From Chryseobacterium contaminans (GTDB lineage: Bacteria; Bacteroidota; Bacteroidia; Flavobacteriales; Weeksellaceae): DNA of 33,570 nt. The stretch spans positions 1 to 33,570 of the forward strand of contig NZ_MAYF01000257.1 of the NCBI RefSeq assembly GCF_001684955.1, in the 5' to 3' direction. Position 1 is the stretch's first letter. Each line of letters starts with the position of its first letter. Of the stretch, positions 17,160 to 24,945 are shown piece by piece. Position numbers and translations under genes: made by a program. A model generated the notes under the pieces. The model was not told the DNA's origin, made no database searches, and was given only the letters and a program-made list of their open reading frames with translations.

Positions 17160-19103
17160 CTAAGGTACTAACCTGATTACTCTGTAACCTGTGTTTACAT
17201 AGGCTCCGTTTGCTTTAGATTTTACAAACTCAAATTTGGTAGCAAGCTGAGTTTGCACCTTATTCATCTGTTTGAAGATTTCTCCTTTTCGGTTTTCTCT
17301 TGTCAGCATATCATTAACAACGTCAAATCCTACGATAGCATATTTTGGCGGAGTCTTGCAATATTTACTTTTGTATGCTGCCAGAATCTCTTTTTCAAAA
17401 CTGCCATCTGTATTGATCTTTCTGTCCATCAGATATACCAGGCTTGCCTGGCTCAAATCATCTACTTTCTTTTCAAAGACCGGAGAATAGAACATACTAA
17501 ATGCTTTTACGCCCTGTACTTCTTTAGAAAGAGCAATCACTTTATTAGCGAAGGCTTCTCCCAAATCATCATTGGCTAATACGGCAATAACCGGAGCAGA
17601 CTGCCCTGTCATCATGTTTTGATCCAGCTGAATATCTGCTGGAGAGTTTACAATAACAATATTAGGATTCTTCACTGCTTTTTCAAGCCCTGCTTTGATG
17701 TAATTGGCATTTTCCTTTTTAGTATCTGCTACTACATATATTTTTTGATCTGAATATACTGCTTTAACTTCTTCTACAATTTTATCTGCATAGGTTTGAT
17801 TATTTGTCTCAACAATAATCAAATTACTATAATTGTATAATTCAGGTGTATTGGCAAATGGCGCTACTACAGGAATTTTTTGATTTTTAGTGAAATCCAA
17901 TACGTCAATTACATTAGACTTAAAGAATGGCCCAATAATTAGATCTGTATTTTCAGGATTAATCTGAGTCAGAGAGTTTTTAAAAGAAGCTTCATTTCCT
18001 GAATCCACAACTTTAATATCCAGTTTCTGCCCTCCTCTGGCATTTCTTTCAATAGCCAATTTAGCACCTGTTAAGAAATCAAGAGCCATTCCTCTGTATT
18101 GAGTTTCATTGGTACTATATCCGAAAGGAAGCATCAACACGACACTTAACGCATCACCATTTTTCTTAACATAAGCTGGATCTTGTTTTTTGATTTTCAA
18201 AACCATACCGGCTTTTAAACCTTTTGAAAGATCTGGGTTAAGAGCAATTAATTCATCAATGCTTACACCGAACTTATTTACAATGGAGAATACTGTATCT
18301 CCCTGCTGAACAGTATAAGTAACATAATCATCTCCAACCGTCACATTATTGGATGTTGCTGAAGAACTTTCATTCCCAGAATCCATTTTTGCTTTTGAAT
18401 TGGTTGTTTCAGCTACAGTTTCTGTATTTGATCTTTTTATTTTGATAGTCTCACCAGGCTTTAATCCTTTTTCTTCCAAACCTGGATTTAAGGCATAAAG
18501 ATCCTGCTGGCTGATCCCAAACTGTTTTGTAATTCTGTAATAATTATCTTTGGCCTGGATTACATAGGTTTCTCCTTCTACAGCAGATGTAGGTGTAGCC
18601 GTTACTGTTTTTTCAACAGGAGTTTCTACAGGTTTTGTTACCGTTGTAGTTACGGTAGGCTGATCCCCACCATATTTTTTGATGCTGGTAAGAGGTAATG
18701 TAATCTCATCCCCTATCTTCATGTGAGAATCCAGTTCAGGATTCAGTTTTCTCAGATCTGTTTCAGAGATTCTGTATTGTTTTGTAATCCCATAAATGGT
18801 CTGCTTAGGCTGTAAAATAATTTTACCCACCGGAGTTCCCGCAATTGTACCCACTTTTTCAGGGGCAGCAGTTTTAGGGGCAACTGAAGCAGCAGCCTTC
18901 TCTGTTTTTATAGTTAAAACATCTCCGATAGCCAGCTTGCCATCTTTATGTTTAGGGTTTAGTTTCAGCAATTCATCTACAGTCATTCCATACTTCTTTG
19001 CAATGTTGTAAGGATTATCACCTTGTACAACGGTATGCGATTTCTGGGCTGAAACTCCCAAAACCATACATAAACTGGATAGAATAAAAAACCTCTTTAT
19101 CAT
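17160..19103 (-). CDS. Secreted LysM protein with periplasmic-binding-like domain
   Basis: A 647-residue exported protein. The signal peptide ends GVSA|Q near residue 20. Four LysM domains follow at about 23-66, 94-138, 180-223 and 262-305, each with the IxxKYGxxxxDLxxLNP pattern, separated by Pro/Thr/Val and Ser/Asn-rich linkers. Residues 318-647 resemble a type I periplasmic-binding fold (VVLMLPFG, GAKLAIERNARGGQKLDIKV, DLIIGPFFKSNVIDV). The LysM part should hold it on peptidoglycan, and the second domain may sense or bind a small ligand; no permease is nearby. It has its own promoter inside the end of bshC. Confidence 0.85.
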   Translation of the reverse strand: MIKRFFILSSLCMVLGVSAQKSHTVVQGDNPYNIAKKYGMTVDELLKLNPKHKDGKLAIGDVLTIKTEKAAASVAPKTAAPEKVGTIAGTPVGKIILQPKQTIYGITKQYRISETDLRKLNPELDSHMKIGDEITLPLTSIKKYGGDQPTVTTTVTKPVETPVEKTVTATPTSAVEGETYVIQAKDNYYRITKQFGISQQDLYALNPGLEEKGLKPGETIKIKRSNTETVAETTNSKAKMDSGNESSSATSNNVTVGDDYVTYTVQQGDTVFSIVNKFGVSIDELIALNPDLSKGLKAGMVLKIKKQDPAYVKKNGDALSVVLMLPFGYSTNETQYRGMALDFLTGAKLAIERNARGGQKLDIKVVDSGNEASFKNSLTQINPENTDLIIGPFFKSNVIDVLDFTKNQKIPVVAPFANTPELYNYSNLIIVETNNQTYADKIVEEVKAVYSDQKIYVVADTKKENANYIKAGLEKAVKNPNIVIVNSPADIQLDQNMMTGQSAPVIAVLANDDLGEAFANKVIALSKEVQGVKAFSMFYSPVFEKKVDDLSQASLVYLMDRKINTDGSFEKEILAAYKSKYCKTPPKYAIVGFDVVNDMLTRENRKGEIFKQMNKVQTQLATKFEFVKSKANGAYVNTGYRVIRLVP

Positions 19104-19122
19104 ATTCGATAATTATAATTTA

Positions 19123-19152
19123 CAAAAATACTTCTTTAAAATTAAATGGCAA
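19123..19152 (-). promoter_or_regulatory. Promoter of the LysM gene, overlapping the bshC stop
   Basis: The minus strand shows TTG (19150-19152), a 19-nt spacer and TATTTTTG (19123-19130), a good Bacteroidota promoter. It overlaps the last codons of bshC and gives a leader of about 13 nt. Confidence 0.5.
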
Positions 19153-20728
19153 CAATTATTAATTTGGAATCTTGAACCACCATCTCTTCCAAACAATTTT
19201 CAAGCCATGAATAGCCTTCATCTGAAAAGAATACACTAAAGTTAAAAACTCTTTCCTGCCAGGTTTTGGAAGGGTGTACATCCAGAAACAGGTTTTCAAG
19301 CCTTTCCAGCAATTCGCCCTGCTTTATTTTTTCTGCATGGAGAAGGCGTTTTTTCATTCTTTTAAAGGATTTCAGCTGTCTTACTTCTTCTGCTTTCACC
19401 ATATTTCCAAAGGATTTTTCAGTTGTTTCTGCAGATGCTTTTAATTCAGCAAAGTTGTTTATCAGGATTTCTTCTTTTTCATCCAATAATTCCAAAATAG
19501 GATTATCTGTTAAAATCTTACGATTGGTAATCACTGTAAAATTCTGGAAAAAATCTTCTATTTTAAGATCTAATTTTTCAATTTTCCCCAAAGTTTTCTC
19601 TTTCAGGAAAAGCATGGAGTTCCTTGGGATCAGGATAGGGAAAGGAATATTTAATGTTGAAAAATAATCCTTAAGTTCCAGCCAATACATTATTTCAGCA
19701 TTTCCGCCTATGTAGGCAAGGTTCGGCAATACTTTTTCCTGATATACCGGACGCATTAAGGCATTCGGACTGAATTTTTCAGGATGATGCTCAAGTTCAG
19801 CAATAATTTCTTCTTCTGTAAACTGGATATCTGTGTCTACTACAGTATATCTTTGTCCGTTAAAATCAATCCTGTCTCTTGTTTCAGAAAGATAGAAAAG
19901 ATTAATTTCACGCGGATTTACCTGAACTTTTCCATACTTCTCAGTAAGAAAATCTACTTTATCTTTTGAAGTTTTCTGTAAACTGAAATGAAGCAGTTCA
20001 TCTTTAAAAACTTCTTTAATCTGTTGTTTAAGCTCCTTTGAATCACCATCCAAAATCAATAATCCGAATTTTGAAAAAAGACGGTTCACCAAGATTTGAA
20101 TGGCCTGCGTCAAAGTATTTCCAACTTTATACGCTTCTTTCAGCATTAAGATCAATTCTGTTCCGAAAACTGAATCTTTGAATTCTTTTTCAAACTCAGA
20201 AATAAAGTAAGTATCGTTAATCTTGAGTCTGCCTACAGGTCCACCAGATCTTTCATTAATTTCATAATAGTTATTTTCTGTTTTAAAATGGTTGATCTCA
20301 GCAAAATCGTGATCTTCAGAAGCCATCCAATATACAGGAACAAAATTAAAATCCGGAAACTGTTCTTTAAGATAAGTACAGGTTTTAATGGTCTGTAAAA
20401 TTTTATAGACAAAGAAAACGGGTCCTGAAAACAAGTTCAGCTGATGACCTGTTGTAATGGTAAACGTATCAGGCAGTTTCAGGTTTTCAATATTTTCTTT
20501 CTGTTTGGAAGAAAGAGTAAGTTCTGATAACTGTTTTTCAAACACATCAGACAATATATTTCTCTGTTCTGGCGAAAAAGAGTCTTTTTTCAGATGAATC
20601 TGCTGGCTGAAATGCTCTACAGAAAATGTTTTATCTTCAAACCCTTCAATCCTTTGATTCAAAAAATCTTTTACTAATTGAGGGATGCTTTCTATATCAT
20701 TAAATGATATTTTATTAATTGTTTTCAA
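19142..20728 (-). CDS. bshC: Bacillithiol biosynthesis cysteine-adding enzyme BshC
   Basis: BshC joins cysteine to glucosaminyl-malate, the last step of bacillithiol synthesis, the low-molecular-weight thiol used instead of glutathione. The 528-residue length fits. The core HUP-type nucleotide-binding landmarks are present: TTGHQLNLFSGPVFFVYKI (92-110) and PVYWMASEDHDFAEIN (131-146). A Lys/Glu-rich coiled-coil insertion lies at about residues 400-480. It starts 12 bases after the putative porin stop and is probably co-transcribed with it. Confidence 0.93.
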   Translation of the reverse strand: MKTINKISFNDIESIPQLVKDFLNQRIEGFEDKTFSVEHFSQQIHLKKDSFSPEQRNILSDVFEKQLSELTLSSKQKENIENLKLPDTFTITTGHQLNLFSGPVFFVYKILQTIKTCTYLKEQFPDFNFVPVYWMASEDHDFAEINHFKTENNYYEINERSGGPVGRLKINDTYFISEFEKEFKDSVFGTELILMLKEAYKVGNTLTQAIQILVNRLFSKFGLLILDGDSKELKQQIKEVFKDELLHFSLQKTSKDKVDFLTEKYGKVQVNPREINLFYLSETRDRIDFNGQRYTVVDTDIQFTEEEIIAELEHHPEKFSPNALMRPVYQEKVLPNLAYIGGNAEIMYWLELKDYFSTLNIPFPILIPRNSMLFLKEKTLGKIEKLDLKIEDFFQNFTVITNRKILTDNPILELLDEKEEILINNFAELKASAETTEKSFGNMVKAEEVRQLKSFKRMKKRLLHAEKIKQGELLERLENLFLDVHPSKTWQERVFNFSVFFSDEGYSWLENCLEEMVVQDSKLIIVAI

Positions 20729-20740
20729 CCTGTATCGTTT

Positions 20741-22678
20741 TTAGTTGAACAAATACCACACGATTCCGATATTCAATCTGAAATCATAGACCGGATAATG
20801 TGGAAATGCATAAGCTTTGTTATTAGAAATAACGGTTCCTATCTGCTGCCCTTCTATGAAAAAGAACATTTTCTTTACTTTCATGTTAATATATAAATCA
20901 GCAATAGGCTGTCCTCCAATAGAGAACGAATTAGTACCGGGAAGGATATATTCATTAAGAACAGGGAAATATTCTCTGGAATTGAATTTAGAGAAATAAT
21001 ATACTTTAAGCCCTGCCTGAATTTCTGCTGCTTTTTTAAATGCCTGGGTCTGATAAAAGAAGTTTGCTCTTCCTACAAAGCTCGGCATTGGAAGCAGGTT
21101 CTTATTGGTTAATGCATTTTGGAAATGCAGTCTTGTATTCAAATGGAATTTACCGTAGCTAAAAGTGGCATCACCTCCAATCTGAGAGATATTCAATGAA
21201 TTCTCACTTTGTTTTGGAGCAAAATTACTATCAAAATAAGTATAATTATCAATTCTGAAGTAGTTGGCGAAAAGTTCTGTTTTAAACCATTTCAGATTAA
21301 CACTTCCTCCAAGTTCCATCACAGATTGGTTCTTTGCATTTTCAAGATAATAATTGAAATTATTATACACGGAAGTATTCAATAAATAGTTGAATGATGG
21401 ATAAGCACTCTGGAAATTTACTTTCGCATTCACAAAGTAATCTTTTATTGGCTCAAATTTCAGATTGTTTGTTGTTCTTAGGTAGCTTTTAAACTGACTT
21501 CCGTTTGAAAATTCAAGAAATGAATTCAGCTGAACTTTATCCCAAAGTTTCACCTGTAGATTTCCTACGGCTCCAATTCTGTTTTCTTTAAGCTCAGAGG
21601 GAAAAGGTACTCCGTTTAGTGCCACAATATCATTGATCCCGAATTTGATCATCTGATAACGAACGCCTGCATCTAACTTGAATTTCTCATTATCAAAAAC
21701 CAGACTTAAAGTATTACTCAGATTGCTGGAGTATTTTTTTGTGGTTAAAGGAAATCCAGTAACTAAATCTGTAGGGGTTTCATACCAGTATTGTTCTAAA
21801 GCACCCTGATTATAATAGTATTTATTTCCTTGATGAAAAATAGTATGCCTGATACGGAATGGAAATTTTTCAGCATTGAAAGGAGTAAACTGATGACTCA
21901 GATAATATCTTCTATAAGCAAATTGTGAACTCGTTGATGCCAGATTAACCTGAGCATTCTGTCTGTTTTTATAATTGCTGTCTCCACTTTGAAACAGATT
22001 ATCTTCAGTAATTCCACCACTTTCCTGGTTGTTAACATTCTGATGAAGGTAGTGTACAAACAATTCATAATTCCCATTTTTCGAAACATAATGTCCTGAA
22101 AATAGGGTATTGTTATTGGCAGCCAGAGAGTTTCTGTAAAGCCCTTGTGAACGAAGCCCCATATATTCTAGCGCAAAATTGAATCTTTTTCCGATATTCT
22201 GAGTATAGGTGGATCTTAAAGCAGCTCCATTTCTCATCGCATTATGATAGATGAATGTTGCTGTAGGCGTTTTCACATCATAATATTTCACATCATTTGC
22301 TCCCAAAATCATATAAGATTTATTGGAAGGTAGCAAGGATAAATTCTGCTCTGCATTCACTTCAAATACAAGAGGATTAAACCCGGCTCCTATATTGGCA
22401 GGCTGTACCCTTCCAAAATTATCATTGTTATTATACTGTGAAAAAATATAAGTCTTATCAAAAGTCATTACCGTATCAAAAACTTTCTTTTCAGAAAACT
22501 GGGTCTGATATTGATAATCGTTAATAGTGGGTTTGAAAATTTTCAAGGAATCTTTCTTTCCAGAGTCAATCACCAGAGTATCTTCCGGTTTTTTATATGT
22601 TTTGGCATCTTCTGTTTTAACAACCTGTGCATTGGCAGTGAAGCCGAAGAAAGTGATTATGAAAAGGATATACTTCAT
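20741..22678 (-). CDS. Putative outer-membrane porin (Porin_10-like)
   Basis: A 645-residue beta-barrel candidate with signal peptide MKYILFIITFFGFTANAQ (cleavage after Ala17). A short charged region rich in Lys and Asp precedes the barrel, which shows many alternating aromatic strands and ends VWYLFN, typical of outer-membrane insertion. Motifs such as FNPLVFEVNAEQNLSLLP and the position next to bshC match the family called putative porin in flavobacteria. Substrate unknown. A decayed copy of its first ~85 codons and start region lies at 28378-28640. Confidence 0.82.
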   Translation of the reverse strand: MKYILFIITFFGFTANAQVVKTEDAKTYKKPEDTLVIDSGKKDSLKIFKPTINDYQYQTQFSEKKVFDTVMTFDKTYIFSQYNNNDNFGRVQPANIGAGFNPLVFEVNAEQNLSLLPSNKSYMILGANDVKYYDVKTPTATFIYHNAMRNGAALRSTYTQNIGKRFNFALEYMGLRSQGLYRNSLAANNNTLFSGHYVSKNGNYELFVHYLHQNVNNQESGGITEDNLFQSGDSNYKNRQNAQVNLASTSSQFAYRRYYLSHQFTPFNAEKFPFRIRHTIFHQGNKYYYNQGALEQYWYETPTDLVTGFPLTTKKYSSNLSNTLSLVFDNEKFKLDAGVRYQMIKFGINDIVALNGVPFPSELKENRIGAVGNLQVKLWDKVQLNSFLEFSNGSQFKSYLRTTNNLKFEPIKDYFVNAKVNFQSAYPSFNYLLNTSVYNNFNYYLENAKNQSVMELGGSVNLKWFKTELFANYFRIDNYTYFDSNFAPKQSENSLNISQIGGDATFSYGKFHLNTRLHFQNALTNKNLLPMPSFVGRANFFYQTQAFKKAAEIQAGLKVYYFSKFNSREYFPVLNEYILPGTNSFSIGGQPIADLYINMKVKKMFFFIEGQQIGTVISNNKAYAFPHYPVYDFRLNIGIVWYLFN

Positions 22679-22695
22679 TATTCATTATTGTACAG

Positions 22696-22703
22696 CAAAA
22701 ATA
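22696..22703 (-). promoter_or_regulatory. Possible -7 element of the putative porin gene
   Basis: The minus strand reads TATTTTTG, with a predicted leader of about 12 nt. No good -33 element is seen. The motif is not kept in the decayed copy near 28620. Confidence 0.3.
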
Positions 22704-22718
22704 AGAAATAATAAGAAA

Positions 22719-22744
22719 TAAAAAGCCCCTGCTGAATGCAAGGG
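22719..22744 (-). terminator. Terminator of the 225-residue secreted protein gene
   Basis: On the minus strand CCCTTGC-ATTCA-GCAGGGG (7 bp with one G-U pair) is followed by CTTTTTATTT. It begins 13 bases after the stop at 22758. Confidence 0.65.
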
Positions 22745-22757
22745 ATGGTATATAGGT

Positions 22758-23435
22758 TTACTTGTTGACAAATTCTGTCAGTTTAATCATATCCGGTTCT
22801 TTACCGAAATTAATTTTATTGGACTTCACAAAGCTCTCCAGTTCTTTCTTATCTACTGAAAATAATTCTGCAGCATCACTGGTATTTTTTGGAAATTTAT
22901 AGAATTTCTTATCCTTTGAAATCATATAAAGATCTTTATCTTTTTCATAGTAATCATGAGCATCCTGTGTAAACCCGTTGTTACTTTTTGTACCTGCCAT
23001 GAGTTCCATTTTTTCTCTTTTATAAAGCGTGTATTTCGGACGATCTACAAGCAGGACCAGATATCCAGTTTTGGTTTTACCTTCATAGGTATACGTAAGG
23101 GATTCGTATGTTTTTTTCAATTCTGGAAACTGAATTTTAAGCCCGTCTTCTTTATTGGCGTAATAAAGCTCATTACCCATTTTAAATTCCATTTCATCAT
23201 AATATGCATTATAGCGAAGATCCTGAACGTTTTTACTGTAGTCTTTGATGATCACTTTATCAAATCGGTCTCCATTACTGTATGGTGAACCATCTATTTT
23301 ATGATCCTCTTTTTGAGTTTTAAGGGGTTTGCTGTAAAACCCATTTGGTGTAGTAACAACCTGTTGAATATCATGATTTTGAGAAAGTAGCCATTGTCCC
23401 AGAAGAACTGTTGTGATAAAAAGTATTTTTTTCAT
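22758..23435 (-). CDS. Secreted protein of unknown function, 225 residues
   Basis: I do not recognise the family. The signal peptide MKKILFITTVLLGQWLLSQ is clear. The mature part is very rich in Lys, Asp and Tyr, with YNAYYDEMEFKMGNELYY and a C-terminal helix VDKKELESFVKSNKINFG. Such charged small secreted proteins are common in flavobacteria. It has its own terminator and sits between SusD of pair B and the putative porin. No equivalent is visible in the matching gap behind pair C, so it may have been inserted here or lost there. Confidence 0.7.
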   Translation of the reverse strand: MKKILFITTVLLGQWLLSQNHDIQQVVTTPNGFYSKPLKTQKEDHKIDGSPYSNGDRFDKVIIKDYSKNVQDLRYNAYYDEMEFKMGNELYYANKEDGLKIQFPELKKTYESLTYTYEGKTKTGYLVLLVDRPKYTLYKREKMELMAGTKSNNGFTQDAHDYYEKDKDLYMISKDKKFYKFPKNTSDAAELFSVDKKELESFVKSNKINFGKEPDMIKLTEFVNK

Positions 23436-23470
23436 ATTAAGATTATCCGTTTTTAGATTATTTGTTTTTA

Positions 23471-23505
23471 AAAGAAAGAGCCGCTCTAGGAGCGGCTCTT
23501 TCTTT
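23471..23505 (-). terminator. Strong terminator of SusC/SusD pair B
   Basis: A perfect 16-bp stem, AAAGAAAGAGCCGCTC with GAGCGGCTCTTTCTTT, around the loop TAG, starting 2 bases after the SusD stop. The U-rich 3' arm plus TTTT completes it on the minus strand. Confidence 0.85.
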
Positions 23506-23507
23506 TA

Positions 23508-24932
23508 TTAATTACCAAACCCAGGGTTAGGTGTCACCAATGTTCCAGGAACGTTGATTTCAGCTCTAGGGATCGGGAATGTCAATAGTTGATCTCCGAT
23601 ATTTCTAACAGTACCACTAGCACCGTTTGCACTTCTTTGAGTAATGGACTGACCTCTTCTCAACAAGTCCCAATATCCGAATCCTTCTCCAATAAGCTCT
23701 TTTTGTCTTTCCGCATATACCTTATCAAGATCAATAGTCACTGCAGGTGGTAATGCTCCTGAAGCTTTCCCACGTTTAGCCTGGATCTCATTAAAGTATT
23801 CTAATGCTTTAGTAATACTTCCGCCGTTAAGTTCTGCTTCAGCACCATTTAATAATACTTCTTCATATCTAACAAGGTGGATATTGTCAAAACTGTTTAC
23901 ATATTTACCATTAAGAACGTTTGTTGGAGAAATAACGCCTGCTCTGATATCATCAGCTACATAAGTAGCTTTAAAAGCCGGTAATACTTTCATATTTCCA
24001 TATCCATTTGGAGCTATATTCAATTTGTTTGAAATAGATGTTGTTCCTAAATCGTTAGTAGAACCTACTGCAATTTCAAAAATTGAGTTTGCTGCAGAAT
24101 TGGGCTTAGAGAAACTTCCTGAGAAATCAGAAGCAGGGATTACAGAGTATTTCTTTGAGGCTACAATGTCAGCAACTAAAGATCTTACTTTTGCATAATC
24201 TCCTTTGTAAAGATAGTATCTAGACATTAATGCCTTTACTCCATATTGATTAATTTCGGTTCTGATTGTATGTACACTAGATGATGGCGTTCCCATAAAA
24301 GTAAGTGCCTTATCAAAGTCAGCTTCAATCTGAGCTCTTGTTTCTGCTACTGTACTACGAGCTTGTTTAGCTTGTGGATCGTAAGTAGTCGGAATAACTA
24401 CTCCTGTAGTTCCTCCAGCATATTCTTGACCAAACATTCTTAAAAGATCGAATAAAGCTAAAGCTCTGGTAGCATAAGCTTGACCTTTTAAATAATTAGC
24501 TCTTGCCTGGATAACTGCAGGGTCTTGAGAAGATTTCCAAGTTAACTGGCCTGTTGGTACATTATTGATAACAATGTTAGCCTTTGCAATAGCCTGATAC
24601 ATGTTCATGTACGGCCCTGAAGAATACTGATCACCAGCAGTCATTGAATATGATGCTACGGTCTGATAGTAACCTGCACCGTTGGCAAAATCAGAATACA
24701 TACTGTTACTTCTTACTTCTCCGATCATTAAGAAATCACATCCGTAATATGATGCATTTCTCATAGAAACATACTGTCCTTTTACAAAAGATTCTAATTC
24801 TTCGATTGTATTTAATGGACCTTGTTGTACCTGCTGATAGAATTCAGTTTCGATGAAGTCATCACTACATGAAGCTAATGCTGCAGTTGATAAAACGGCC
24901 AACATTCCATATTTTAAAATATACTTTTTCAT
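23508..24932 (-). CDS. SusD/RagB-family outer-membrane lipoprotein (pair B)
   Basis: A 474-residue surface lipoprotein partner of SusC pair B. The lipobox is ALASC with Cys22, followed by the Ser/Asp/Glu-rich stretch SDDFIETE, which fits the Bacteroidota surface-export signal. Family motifs include GQAYATRALALFDLLRMFG and, near the end, ERQKELIGEGFGYWDLLRRGQ and FPIPRAEINVPG. It starts 13 bases after the SusC stop and ends at a strong terminator. It differs clearly from the SusD proteins of pairs A and C, with a shorter C-terminal region lacking the RAxEMYxIEAE motif (it has RYEEVLLNGAEAEL instead). Confidence 0.93.
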   Translation of the reverse strand: MKKYILKYGMLAVLSTAALASCSDDFIETEFYQQVQQGPLNTIEELESFVKGQYVSMRNASYYGCDFLMIGEVRSNSMYSDFANGAGYYQTVASYSMTAGDQYSSGPYMNMYQAIAKANIVINNVPTGQLTWKSSQDPAVIQARANYLKGQAYATRALALFDLLRMFGQEYAGGTTGVVIPTTYDPQAKQARSTVAETRAQIEADFDKALTFMGTPSSSVHTIRTEINQYGVKALMSRYYLYKGDYAKVRSLVADIVASKKYSVIPASDFSGSFSKPNSAANSIFEIAVGSTNDLGTTSISNKLNIAPNGYGNMKVLPAFKATYVADDIRAGVISPTNVLNGKYVNSFDNIHLVRYEEVLLNGAEAELNGGSITKALEYFNEIQAKRGKASGALPPAVTIDLDKVYAERQKELIGEGFGYWDLLRRGQSITQRSANGASGTVRNIGDQLLTFPIPRAEINVPGTLVTPNPGFGN

Positions 24933-24945
24933 TTTTCTTAACTAA

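Noticed and set aside
19266..19667. A 133-codon plus-strand open frame inside bshC
   Set aside because: Antisense shadow of the Lys/Glu-rich coiled-coil region, giving Ser/Phe-rich nonsense.
22758..23435. The 225-residue protein as a known lipoprotein or protease inhibitor
   Set aside because: There is no lipobox Cys and no motif that would support a specific family.
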